In this document: positions 1 to 7,874 of the stretch, in pieces | Position numbering within the stretch: the first letter of the stretch is position 1 | How the letters are laid out: every line of letters begins with the position of its first letter | Source: Paraburkholderia agricolaris | Lineage (GTDB): Bacteria > Pseudomonadota > Gammaproteobacteria > Burkholderiales > Burkholderiaceae | NCBI RefSeq assembly: GCF_009455635.1 | Contig: NZ_QPER01000002.1 | Span: 992,001-1,056,000, forward strand | Reading direction: 5' to 3' | DNA: 64,000 bases | Position numbers and translations under genes: made by a program | The notes under the pieces: model-generated | Databases searched by the model: none | The model's input: the letters and a program-made list of their open reading frames with translations, nothing else | Told to the model about the DNA's origin: nothing

Positions 1-554
1 AATACTGGTATCCGCTGTATGAAAAGCTCGTCGAGCTCGACGTGCCCGCATATCTGCATTCGGCGGGATGCCGTTCGGAGCGGCACAACTACTCGCTGCA
101 CTTCATCAATGAAGAAACGATTGCGGTCATGGCGCTCGCCCGTTCGCGCGTGTTCAAGGATTTCCCGCAATTGAAGATCGTTGTCTCGCACGGCGGCGGT
201 GCGGTGCCGTATCAGTTCGGCCGTTTTCAGGCGCCTTCGCTGCGGCCGGGGCGCGCGAGCGAACCGTTTCTCGACAGCTTGCGCCGCCTCTACTACGACA
301 CCGTGCTGTATTCGGAAGAAGCGTTGCGTCTGCTCATCAAGACGGTTGGTGCCGATCGCTGCATCTTCGGCGCGGAGCGGCCGGGGGTCGGCACGGTGAA
401 AGATCCGCAGACGGGCCGCTGGCTGGACGACATTCGTCCGATCATTGAAGGTTTCGAGTGGTTGAGCGGCGACGAGAAACGGATGATTTTCGAGGGCAAT
501 GCACGTAAGGTGTTCCGTCTCGATTCGCCGGCTGGCACAACTGCCGCACGTTGA
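1..554 (+). CDS. amidohydrolase family protein, 5' truncated by window edge
   Basis: The reading frame is open from base 3, so the start lies outside the window; 183 residues of the C-terminal half are visible. The metal-site motif SHGGG, the FGAERPGVG stretch followed by DPQTG and DD, and the IFEGNARKVF ending match the amidohydrolase-2 (ACMSD-like) superfamily. They resemble 4-oxalomesaconate hydratases (LigJ type), whose equivalent motif is FGSEM followed by DPRTG. The next gene is a LigB-like dioxygenase and then come HMG-aldolase-like genes, which fits a protocatechuate 4,5-cleavage or gallate-like route. A decarboxylase of the same superfamily cannot be excluded, because the N-terminal HxH metal motif is missing from the window. 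Confidence 0.75.
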   Translation, partial: YWYPLYEKLVELDVPAYLHSAGCRSERHNYSLHFINEETIAVMALARSRVFKDFPQLKIVVSHGGGAVPYQFGRFQAPSLRPGRASEPFLDSLRRLYYDTVLYSEEALRLLIKTVGADRCIFGAERPGVGTVKDPQTGRWLDDIRPIIEGFEWLSGDEKRMIFEGNARKVFRLDSPAGTTAAR

Positions 555-594
555 AAGCATTGGCCATGAAAAACATACCCAACGGGAGCGTGGC

Positions 595-1602
595 ATGGCA
601 ACGATGATCGGCGCAATCGCCACATCGCATGGCCCCTTGCTGTCGATGCCGCCCGAGCTCTGGCATTTGCGGGCCGGCGCGGACGTGAAGAATCCATCGC
701 ACTGGTTTCAGGGGCGTTCATACGACTACCCGGCCTTGCTGGAAGCACGCGCGCCCGGCTTTGCGGCGGCCGTTACCGATGCGTCGAAGCAGGAGCGTTA
801 CGCCGCTTGCCAGCGCGCACTCGACACGCTTGCCGAACGCTTTCACGCGATGAAAGCCGATCTCGTCATCGTGCTTGGCAACGATCAACGCGAAGTGTTC
901 AAGGACGACCTGACACCGGCGATTACGCTATTCGGCGGCGAGCAGATCGAGAACCTGCCCTTGTCGGACGAGCAGCGCCGCCGGTTGCCGCCGGGCGTCG
1001 CCGAGGCGGAGGACGGTCATTGCCCGCCGGAAGGAGCGATATATCCCGGTGCGCCGGATCACGCGCTGACGCTGGTGCGCTCGCTTGTCGACGACGGTTT
1101 CGACATTGCCGTGTCGACCCGCTTGCCTAAGGGTGAGGATCGCCAGCATGGCATTCCGCATGCGTTCGGTTTTGTTTATCGCCGTGTGATGCGCGATGCG
1201 CCGCCGCCTTCGGTGCCGGTGTTTCTGAACGTCGGCGTGGCGCCGAATCAACCGCGCGTGGCGCGCTGCCTCGCGCTCGGTCATGCACTCGGTGCGGCGA
1301 TCAAGCGCTTGCCGTCGCATCTTCGTGTCGCGGTGGTCGCGTCGGGCGGCATGAGCCACTTCGTGGTTGACGAAGCGCTCGACCAGCGCGTGCTGGCCGC
1401 GCTCGCCGAACATGACGAGGCCACGCTGCGCGATATTCCTGAGCCGTATTTCAACGGCAATACGTCGGAAATCAAGAGCTGGCTGCCGCTTGTCGGTCTT
1501 GCCGCGAGCGCGTCGCTAAAGATGACGCTGATTGACTACGTCGCCTGTTATCGCTCGGAAGCCGGCACGGGCTCGGGGATGGCGTTTGCCTGCTGGGAGT
1601 GA
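595..1602 (+). CDS. LigB-like class III extradiol dioxygenase family protein
   Basis: The protein has 335 residues and starts at the ATG following GGGAGCG. It belongs to the LigB family of extradiol ring-cleavage dioxygenases (protocatechuate 4,5-dioxygenase beta subunit type). SHGP gives His12, GGMSH gives His255 (equivalent of the catalytic base), and NGNTSEIKSW gives Glu292 (probable metal ligand). The second metal histidine of LigB (in the motif NDH) appears here as NDQ, Gln98. The family has a subgroup with this feature, so ring-cleavage activity should not be assumed. It sits 40 bases after the amidohydrolase and 56 bases before the first RraA-like gene, so it is probably co-transcribed. 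Biochemical role and substrate are unknown. Confidence 0.8.
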   Translation: MATMIGAIATSHGPLLSMPPELWHLRAGADVKNPSHWFQGRSYDYPALLEARAPGFAAAVTDASKQERYAACQRALDTLAERFHAMKADLVIVLGNDQREVFKDDLTPAITLFGGEQIENLPLSDEQRRRLPPGVAEAEDGHCPPEGAIYPGAPDHALTLVRSLVDDGFDIAVSTRLPKGEDRQHGIPHAFGFVYRRVMRDAPPPSVPVFLNVGVAPNQPRVARCLALGHALGAAIKRLPSHLRVAVVASGGMSHFVVDEALDQRVLAALAEHDEATLRDIPEPYFNGNTSEIKSWLPLVGLAASASLKMTLIDYVACYRSEAGTGSGMAFACWE

Positions 1603-1658
1603 ACGATCACAGCAGCAGTAGCGGGACAAAACGAATACGAGGAACGGAGCAGACACGC

Positions 1659-2342
1659 ATGAAACAAGCAGATGACACCACCCGACGCCTGCAGCGGCTC
1701 GACTGTTGCGCCGTATCGGACGCGCTCGACAAGCTTGGCCTGAGCGGCACGGTTACCGGCCTGCCGCAACGATCGACCTCGCGCCGCATCGCCGGCAAGG
1801 TCGTGACCGTGAAACTGGTGGAGGCCGCGCAAGTGAACGCCACCGCTCATACCGGAGCGCCGCGCCATCTCGGCACGACGGCCGTCGAATTCGCCGGTGC
1901 GGGCGACGTGATCGTAGTGGAACAGCACACGGGGCTCGACGCCGGCAGTTGGGGCGGCATTCTCTCGCTCGGCGCCTCGTTGCGCGGCATCGAGGGGGTG
2001 ATCGCGGACGGCCCGGTGCGCGATATCGACGAAGCGCGCCAATACGACTTCCCGGTTTTTGCGCGGGCGTTGACGGCCTTCACCGCACGTAACCGCGTTG
2101 CTGAAGCCGGCACCAATGTGCCGATCACCGTGGCCGAGGTACGCGTCAATCCGGGCGACTACGTAATCGCCGACAACAGCGCGGTGATCTTCATCGCGGC
2201 TGCGGACGTCGAGCGCGTGCTGGCCGCCGCCGAGCAGATCGCCGGCAAGGAAGCGGCGATGGCGAAGAAGCTGCTCAACGGCGTGCCCATCGCCCAGGTG
2301 ATGGGGGCGGACTACGAATATATGCTGCAGGACAGGGGATAA
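1659..2342 (+). CDS. RraA/HMG-aldolase family protein 1
   Basis: The product has 227 residues. I chose the ATG at 1659, behind GAGGAACGGAG, over an upstream GTG at 1599 that overlaps the dioxygenase stop. The RraA-like fold signature is clear: SDALDKLG near the N-terminus, GSWGG in the middle, then ADGPVRD, carrying the Arg-Asp pair that binds substrate and metal in 4-hydroxy-4-methyl-2-oxoglutarate (HMG) aldolases. GDYVIADNSAVIFI is the conserved C-terminal strand. Known family members cleave HMG or oxaloacetate; E. coli RraA instead inhibits RNase E and lacks the aldolase residues. Retention of Arg-Asp favours an enzyme. It is the first of three consecutive paralogues. Confidence 0.85.
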   Translation: MKQADDTTRRLQRLDCCAVSDALDKLGLSGTVTGLPQRSTSRRIAGKVVTVKLVEAAQVNATAHTGAPRHLGTTAVEFAGAGDVIVVEQHTGLDAGSWGGILSLGASLRGIEGVIADGPVRDIDEARQYDFPVFARALTAFTARNRVAEAGTNVPITVAEVRVNPGDYVIADNSAVIFIAAADVERVLAAAEQIAGKEAAMAKKLLNGVPIAQVMGADYEYMLQDRG

Positions 2343-2344
2343 AA

Positions 2345-3046
2345 ATGAGCAACGCAAACGGCACGAACCACGCGAACCAGCCGAGCGGCACGAACGATGA
2401 GAATGCGCAGCGCGCCCAGCGCCTCGACACCGCAACCCTGAGCGATGCGCTGGATCGTCTCGGCATTGTCGGTCAATGTACCGGCATCAAGCCGCGCGAT
2501 GCGAGTTTCCGGCTGTGCGGCCGTGCGTTCACGATTCTCTACGGACCGCCGACAACCCCGCCCGGCACTGTCGGCGACTATATCGACGACGTGCCGGAAG
2601 GCGGCGTGATCGTACTGGATAACGCCGGCCGTGAAGACTGCACGGTGTGGGGCGACATTCTCACGGAAATCGCGCATCGGCGGAACATTGCCGGCACCGT
2701 TATCGATGGTATCTGCCGCGATGTGAGCCTGTGTTTGTCGCTGGGTTACCCTGTGTTCAGCAAGGGGCACTGGATGCGTACCGGCAAGGACCGCGTGCAG
2801 GTCGAAAGTACCCAGGTGCCGGTCAATATCGGTAACGCGCGGGTGTTGCCGGGCGATCTGCTGATCGGTGACGCGGATGGCGTGATCGTGATTCCGCGGG
2901 CTCATGAAGATCGCGTGCTGGCCGCAGCCGAAGAGATTCACGCCGCCGAACATGCGATACGCGAAGCGGCGCGGCAGGGCATGCGACTCGACGAGGCGCG
3001 CCGGCAGCATCGCTATCATGCGCTGCAGACCAAAGTGAGCGCCTGA
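2345..3046 (+). CDS. RraA/HMG-aldolase family protein 2
   Basis: The product has 233 residues, starting two bases after the preceding stop with AGGGGATAAAA as ribosome site. The N-terminal about 20 residues are rich in Asn, Gly and Thr and look disordered. The family core follows: SDALDRLG, VWGD, IDGICRD (Arg-Asp retained) and GDLLIGDADGVIVI. It is most like the preceding protein in the SDALD region but clearly diverged, so this is not a recent duplication. A predicted aldolase or decarboxylase acting on a branched 4-hydroxy-2-oxo acid; the three paralogues may act on different intermediates or form mixed hexamers, which is inference. Confidence 0.85.
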   Translation: MSNANGTNHANQPSGTNDENAQRAQRLDTATLSDALDRLGIVGQCTGIKPRDASFRLCGRAFTILYGPPTTPPGTVGDYIDDVPEGGVIVLDNAGREDCTVWGDILTEIAHRRNIAGTVIDGICRDVSLCLSLGYPVFSKGHWMRTGKDRVQVESTQVPVNIGNARVLPGDLLIGDADGVIVIPRAHEDRVLAAAEEIHAAEHAIREAARQGMRLDEARRQHRYHALQTKVSA

Positions 3047-3100
3047 GCGCCGGTGCTCAAGACGCCACGCGAGCCAACAGAATATCCATCAGGAGACACC

Positions 3101-3769
3101 ATGTCGTACCCTTTTATCGACTCGCCGCTGGTCACCGCTTCGATCGAGCGGCCCGCCGCCGAAGTGATCGAGGCGGCTCGCGCCTTTCCGTCGGCAACCC
3201 TGCTCGAAGCGGCCAACAAACTGGGCGCGCTGCCGTCGGCGATCAAGCCGGTCAGTTCCGCGTTCCGCGTCTGCGGCCCGGCGGTCACCGTGCATTCGCC
3301 ACCCGGCGACAATCTCTGGCTGCATCGCGCGCTGGTCGTCGCCCAACCGGGCGACGTGCTGGTGGTGTACACGAGCGACTACTACGAGGCCGGCTACTGG
3401 GGTGAAGTCATGTCTACCGCGGCCAAGGAGCGTGGCGTGGCGGGGCTGGTTATCGACGGTTGCGTTCGCGATGCCGACTTGCTCGCGCGCATCGGCTTCC
3501 CGGTGTTCTCGCGTGGTTTGTGCATTCGCGGCACGACCAAGGATTTCGCGGCACGCGGCTGGATCAATCATCCGTTGCGGATCGGCGATGTCGCCGTGCG
3601 GGCCGGCGATCTGGTTGTGGGCGACGCGGACGGCGTGGTGGTGCTTGCGCAGGAATCGATTGATGCGACGTTGCGGGCCGCGCGTGAACGCGAGGACAAG
3701 GAAGCGGAAATACTCGCGCGCATCGCCGCCGGCGAGTTGACGCTCGATATTTACGGCTGGAATCGCTAG
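3101..3769 (+). CDS. 4-hydroxy-4-methyl-2-oxoglutarate aldolase-like protein (RraA family 3)
   Basis: The product has 222 residues, from the ATG behind AGGAGACACC. This is the copy closest to characterised HMG/CHA aldolases (LigK, GalC, ProA type): ATLLEAANKLG near the N-terminus, GYWGEVMSTAAKERG, IDGCVRD with the catalytic Arg-Asp, FPVFSRG, and GDLVVGDADGVVVL. These enzymes are cytoplasmic, Mg-dependent, and split HMG or 4-carboxy-4-hydroxy-2-oxoadipate to pyruvate plus pyruvate or oxaloacetate. It is separated from copy 2 by only 54 bases and is followed by the HD-domain gene 40 bases on, so all are probably one transcript. Confidence 0.88.
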   Translation: MSYPFIDSPLVTASIERPAAEVIEAARAFPSATLLEAANKLGALPSAIKPVSSAFRVCGPAVTVHSPPGDNLWLHRALVVAQPGDVLVVYTSDYYEAGYWGEVMSTAAKERGVAGLVIDGCVRDADLLARIGFPVFSRGLCIRGTTKDFAARGWINHPLRIGDVAVRAGDLVVGDADGVVVLAQESIDATLRAAREREDKEAEILARIAAGELTLDIYGWNR

Positions 3770-3809
3770 ACGCGCGGTTCGATATCGAAGAGACAGAGGA
3801 GCAATTGTA

Positions 3810-4574
3810 ATGAGCAATCAAACCGCAGGCGCCCACGAGCCTACGCTTTCCGAGCGCGCCGATGCGCTTGAACACAAGATGATCGCGGAGCTGGACCGGC
3901 GCGTGGTGAAATCGGTGATTTATACCTCGGGCGACCGCGATCCGACCCAGGCCATTGCGCCGCCGCCGGGCACGGGTCACTTCATGATGGGCGACGATCC
4001 GCGTCTGCAGAAAATGCCGGCGCAACCTACCTTGATCGACTTTTTCAAGTACCGCTTCGGGCCGGCCAATCACGTGCTGCAAAGCGCGACGCACGCGTTG
4101 AAAGCAGGGCAGAGCGAGAAGATCGTGCTGGCTTGCCTGCTGCATGACATCAGCGTGGCCGGGTTCATTCGCGGCGATCATGGCTACTGGGGCGCGCAGA
4201 TGATCGCGCCGTACGTGGACGAAGAGGTCAGCTGGGCCATCCAGTATCACCAGGCGCTGCGTTTCTTCGCGGACGAGTCGGTGGGTTATGGGTATCCGGA
4301 TGCGTATCTGCGCTATTTCGGCAAGGACTACGAGCCCGAGCCGTATATCAAACGCGACTACGAATACGCGCGCAATCACAAGTGGTACATGTCGAGCCGC
4401 TCGATCACGCTGCACGACATCTATTCGTTCGATCCGAACGCGGTGGTGAGTCTTGACGATTTCGTCGACATCATCGGGCGCAATTTCCGGCAGCCGAAAG
4501 AAGGGCTCGGTTTCGACGGCAGCCCGTCGGCGCATATCTGGCGCACGATGATCTGGCCGACGAAGTTCCTGTAA
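3810..4574 (+). CDS. HD-domain protein with PhnZ-like diiron oxygenase ligand pattern
   Basis: The product has 254 residues with no signal peptide; ribosome site GAGGAG. The centre contains NHVLQSA (His88), VLACLLHDI (His112-Asp113), DHGYWGAQ (His124), IQYHQAL (His147) and SITLHDIYS (Asp203). The order H...HD...H...H...D, with local wording such as H-x-LQ-x-A and VLAxLLHD, is that of PhnZ, the 2-amino-1-hydroxyethylphosphonate oxygenase, and more distantly myo-inositol oxygenase. Ordinary HD phosphohydrolases usually lack the two central histidines. I therefore infer a mixed-valent diiron oxygenase or a close hydrolase relative. No phosphonate genes are nearby, so the substrate is probably different. 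It is longer than PhnZ (about 190 residues), with a 75-residue N-terminal extension. Confidence 0.65.
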   Translation: MSNQTAGAHEPTLSERADALEHKMIAELDRRVVKSVIYTSGDRDPTQAIAPPPGTGHFMMGDDPRLQKMPAQPTLIDFFKYRFGPANHVLQSATHALKAGQSEKIVLACLLHDISVAGFIRGDHGYWGAQMIAPYVDEEVSWAIQYHQALRFFADESVGYGYPDAYLRYFGKDYEPEPYIKRDYEYARNHKWYMSSRSITLHDIYSFDPNAVVSLDDFVDIIGRNFRQPKEGLGFDGSPSAHIWRTMIWPTKFL

Positions 4575-4636
4575 GTGCCCGGTGCCGGTGTGCCATGCAT
4601 CCTCATTCCTCTATCGAAGTCAGCAAAGGTGTTCTC

Positions 4637-5764
4637 ATGACAAACGAATTGCGTCCTGTCGCTCCGGCCTACGTCGGCTCGTTGAAGCCTTATCAGGCAG
4701 GCAAACCCATTGAAGAAACGGCGCGCGAGTATGGGCTGCCGGAAGCCAGCATCATCAAGCTCGCGTCGAATGAAAATCCGCTCGGCATGCCGCCGAAAGC
4801 GCGCGCGGCAATCGACGCGATCATCAACAGCGGGGCACGCTATCCCGATCCGAACGGTCACGCGCTGAAAGTGGCGCTGGGCCAGAAGTACAACGTAGAG
4901 CGCAACTGGATCACTTTGGGCAACGGTTCGAGCGATATTCTCGAACTCGTCGCGCGTGCGTTCCTGCAGGCCGCGCAACCGGATAGCGATTGCAATGCCG
5001 TGTCGTCGCAATACGCGTTCATGGCATGGCAGAACGCGGTCAAGGCAACCGGCGCGCGGATGGTCGCCGTGCCTGCCAAAGACTACGGCCACGATCTCGA
5101 CGCGATGGCGCAAGCGGTCAACGCTTCAACGCGCGTGGTGTATCTCGCGAATCCGAACAACCCGACCGGAACGTTCTTCAGCGTCGACGAACTCACGTCG
5201 TTTCTCGATCGGATTCCGGCTAACGTCGTGGTGCTGCTCGATGAAGCCTATAACGAGTATCTCGAACCGCGCCATCGTTACGACAGTACCGAGCTCGTAC
5301 GGCGCTATCCGAATCTGGTCGTGTCACGTACCTTCTCGAAGGCGTTCGGCCTCGCCGGTCTGCGAGTCGGCTTTGCAATCGCCACGCCTTACGTCACCGA
5401 TCTTCTGAATCGCGTGCGGCAGACGTTCAACGTCAACTCGCTGGCGCAGGCCGCTGCTATCGCCGCACTGAACGACGACGACTACCTGAACGAATCGTAT
5501 CGGCTGAATCGTGAGGGGATCGAGCGGTTCTACGAAGTCTGCGACGCATTGCGGCTTCCGTATGTGAAAAGCCAGGGCAATTTTGTCGTGATCAAGGTGG
5601 GGAATTCGGCCGAGCTGTTCGACGCACTGCTCAGGCGCGGGATCATCGTGCGCAAGGTGGTGGACTACGGTCTTGGCGAGTGGCTGCGCGTCACGGTGGG
5701 ATTGCCGCAGGAAAACGAAAGGTTCTTTACGGCGCTGCGTGAACTGGTGGTGGTCAACGCGTGA
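4637..5764 (+). CDS. HisC-like class I/II PLP aminotransferase
   Basis: The product has 375 residues when started at the ATG behind AAAGGTG; an in-frame ATG at 4595 has no ribosome site. The fold type I signature is complete: KLASNENPLG near the N-terminus, RYPDPNG, NPNNPTG, VLLDEAYNEY and SRTFSKAFGLAGLRVG, with the PLP lysine after TFS, and a C-terminal substrate-binding arginine in GEWLRVTVG. Closest families are histidinol-phosphate aminotransferase and its aromatic amino acid paralogues. It is not next to his genes; the neighbours are catabolic lyases and a peptide-type ABC transporter. I infer transamination of the imported substrate or a downstream oxo acid, not histidine biosynthesis. 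Confidence 0.85.
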   Translation: MTNELRPVAPAYVGSLKPYQAGKPIEETAREYGLPEASIIKLASNENPLGMPPKARAAIDAIINSGARYPDPNGHALKVALGQKYNVERNWITLGNGSSDILELVARAFLQAAQPDSDCNAVSSQYAFMAWQNAVKATGARMVAVPAKDYGHDLDAMAQAVNASTRVVYLANPNNPTGTFFSVDELTSFLDRIPANVVVLLDEAYNEYLEPRHRYDSTELVRRYPNLVVSRTFSKAFGLAGLRVGFAIATPYVTDLLNRVRQTFNVNSLAQAAAIAALNDDDYLNESYRLNREGIERFYEVCDALRLPYVKSQGNFVVIKVGNSAELFDALLRRGIIVRKVVDYGLGEWLRVTVGLPQENERFFTALRELVVVNA

Positions 5765-5785
5765 GATGAAAACTCACCTAAATTA

Positions 5786-5796
5786 AACTATATTAT
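5786..5796 (+). promoter_or_regulatory. candidate operator AACTATATTAT upstream of the peptide-type ABC operon
   Basis: The 141-base gap between the aminotransferase stop and the permease start carries AACTATATTATAC in otherwise GC-rich DNA. The same 11 bases occur, reversed, inside the palindrome at 11339-11361 between porin and binding protein. It may be a regulator site, a -10 region (TATACT at 5794-5799), or both. Confidence 0.4.
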
Positions 5797-5905
5797 ACTT
5801 TCGAGACAAAGCCCGGCCACGGACTGCCCGCAGCATCCGTGGCCACAAACAGGCAAATACAAGTCCTGTCGCTTGAAGTGATCCCCCGTTGGAGCGAGAC
5901 AATCC

Positions 5906-6883
5906 ATGTTTGAGTTTATTCTGCGGAGACTGTTCCAGAGCGTGCTTGCGCTTTGGGCGATGTCGCTGCTCGTGTTTGCCGGCGTCTACGTGGTGGGCGA
6001 TCCGATTGCGCTGATGGTTCCCGACAGCGCCACGCCCGAGATGCGCACACGCATCATTGCCTCGCTCGGACTGGATCAGCCGTGGTGGCTCCAGTACTGG
6101 CATTTCCTCTCCCATTCGGTGCGCGGCGACTTCGGCACCTCGTTCCTGACCGGCGCACCGGTTGCGCAGATGATCGTCTCGCGCATGCCCGCGACGCTCG
6201 AGTTGTCGGTGATTGCGATGCTGATGGCGATCGTTATCGGCATTCCGCTTGGCATGTATGCGGGCTTGCGCCCCGAGAAACTTTCCTCGCGCCTGATTAC
6301 CGCTTCGTCGACGATCGGCTTCAGTTTGCCGACGTTCTGGGTCGGCCTGATCCTGATTCTCGTTTGTTCGGTGGTACTCGGCTGGCTGCCGTCAGGCGGA
6401 CGCGGCACCACGACGTCATGGCTCGGCATGCAGGTGAGTTTTCTGACGCTCGACGGCTGGAGGCACCTGCTGTTGCCCGCGCTGAATCTCGCCCTCTTCA
6501 ACATTGCGCTGATTATCCGGCTCGCGTATTCGTCGACGCGCGAAACCGCGCTGACTGATTATGTGAAGTTCGCGCGGGCCAAAGGACTGAGCGCATCGCG
6601 CATTGTCGGCGTGCACATCCTCAAGAACATCATGATCCCGCTCGTCACGGTGATCGGTATCAACCTGGGCGGGCTGATCGCGTTTTCGATCGTCACGGAA
6701 ACCGTGTTCGCATGGCCGGGCATGGGCAAACTGCTGATCGATTCGATCAATGCGCTCGATCGGCCAGTGGTGATTGCCTATCTGCTGACCGTCGCGGCGA
6801 TCTACATGCTGATCAATCTGGTCGTCGACATTCTGTACTCGCTGCTCGATCCGCGCATCTCGGTGACGTCGGAGGTGAATTGA
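5906..6883 (+). CDS. ABC transporter permease, DppB/OppB type
   Basis: The product is a 325-residue inner-membrane protein. The N-terminus (FILRRLFQSVLALWAMSLLVF) is the typical first helix of DppB/OppB-like permeases and is followed by about five more hydrophobic segments. The EAA loop is visible as DYVKFARAKGLSASRI followed by HILKNIMIPLVTVIG. The C-terminus ends in the usual LYSLLDPRI. It is first of four transporter genes that run with overlaps or no gaps. The partner binding protein is probably the gene at 11542, beyond the porin. Substrate class: peptides or other large polar solutes; the catabolic neighbours suggest an amide or peptide-like conjugate. Confidence 0.93.
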   Translation: MFEFILRRLFQSVLALWAMSLLVFAGVYVVGDPIALMVPDSATPEMRTRIIASLGLDQPWWLQYWHFLSHSVRGDFGTSFLTGAPVAQMIVSRMPATLELSVIAMLMAIVIGIPLGMYAGLRPEKLSSRLITASSTIGFSLPTFWVGLILILVCSVVLGWLPSGGRGTTTSWLGMQVSFLTLDGWRHLLLPALNLALFNIALIIRLAYSSTRETALTDYVKFARAKGLSASRIVGVHILKNIMIPLVTVIGINLGGLIAFSIVTETVFAWPGMGKLLIDSINALDRPVVIAYLLTVAAIYMLINLVVDILYSLLDPRISVTSEVN

Positions 6884-6884
6884 C

Positions 6885-7874
6885 ATGGGACACACCACAG
6901 GAACGACCATGGCTGAACCGCGTGCCCAATCCGCTGTATCCGCCGATTCCACCCTGCCCGCCGCCAGGCCGGTGAAACGCCCGCATCGGTTTGCGCGCAT
7001 GGGCGGTCAACTCAGCGCGCTGTGGAGCGAATTCCGCCAGAGCAAACTGGCGCTGCTGGGGCTCGTCCTCTTTGTCGCGATTGCCGCGCTGGCAGTCTTT
7101 GCGCCGTGGATTGCGCCGCAGAATCCATATGACCTCTCGCAGCTCGACCTCAGCGATTCGCAACTGCCGCCGTTCGCGCATGCGTCGATGGGCACACATA
7201 TCTATTGGCTCGGCACGGACGATCAAGGGCGCGACATGCTGTCCGCGATTCTCTACGGCATGCGTACCAGCTTGTATGTGAGCCTGGCCTGTACGGTGCT
7301 CGCGTTGGTGATTGGCGTTGCGCTCGGCCTTGTCGGCGCATTCTATGGGCGCAAGGTCGATGCACTCATCATGCGGCTCGCCGACATCCAGCTTTCGTTT
7401 CCTTCGATTCTGATTGCGCTGGTGTTCATCGCCGCATTCGGCAAAGGTGTCGACAAGATCATCTACGCACTCGTGCTGGTTCAGTGGGCCGTGTATGCGC
7501 GTACCGCGCGCGGCTCCGCACTCGTCGAGCTGCGCAAGGAGTATGTGGAGGCGGCGCGCTGTCTGAAACTGAGCGACACGCGGATTATCTTTCGCCATGT
7601 GCTGCCCAATTGCGTGCCGCCGCTGCTGGTCGTCGCCACCGTGCAGATGGCAACCACGATCTCGCTCGAAGCGACGCTCTCGTTTCTGGGTCTTGGCTTG
7701 CCGATTACGGAGCCGTCGCTCGGCCTGCTGATTTCGAACGGCTACAACTACCTGCTGTCCGGTTCCTACTGGATCAGCGTTTTCCCCGGCGTCGCGCTGC
7801 TGTTGCTGATGCTATGCCTGAATCTGATGGCGGATCGCCTGCGCGATGTGCTCAACCCGAGGTTGAAGAAATGA
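6885..7874 (+). CDS. ABC transporter permease, DppC/OppC type
   Basis: The product is a 329-residue inner-membrane protein that starts one base after the preceding stop; a second ATG at 6909 is possible. The N-terminal about 45 residues are cytoplasmic and polar. SKLALLGLVLFVAIAALAVFAPWIAP is the first helix, as in DppC, followed by the periplasmic segment containing LGTDDQGRDMLSAILYGMRTSL. The EAA loop reads EYVEAARCLKLSDTRIIFRH. The C-terminus has the usual GVALLLLMLCLNLMADRLRDVLNPR. It pairs with the preceding DppB-like permease to form the translocation pore. Confidence 0.93.
   Translation: MGHTTGTTMAEPRAQSAVSADSTLPAARPVKRPHRFARMGGQLSALWSEFRQSKLALLGLVLFVAIAALAVFAPWIAPQNPYDLSQLDLSDSQLPPFAHASMGTHIYWLGTDDQGRDMLSAILYGMRTSLYVSLACTVLALVIGVALGLVGAFYGRKVDALIMRLADIQLSFPSILIALVFIAAFGKGVDKIIYALVLVQWAVYARTARGSALVELRKEYVEAARCLKLSDTRIIFRHVLPNCVPPLLVVATVQMATTISLEATLSFLGLGLPITEPSLGLLISNGYNYLLSGSYWISVFPGVALLLLMLCLNLMADRLRDVLNPRLKK

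Noticed and set aside
3810..4574. Phosphonate catabolism (PhnY/PhnZ) as the role of this locus
   Set aside because: Only the HD protein resembles PhnZ; there is no PhnY-like 2-oxoglutarate oxygenase, phosphonatase or C-P lyase gene in the window.
4637..5764. Histidine biosynthesis gene hisC
   Set aside because: No his genes are adjacent and the gene is embedded in a catabolic and transport cluster; HisC-like paralogues with other amino donors are common.
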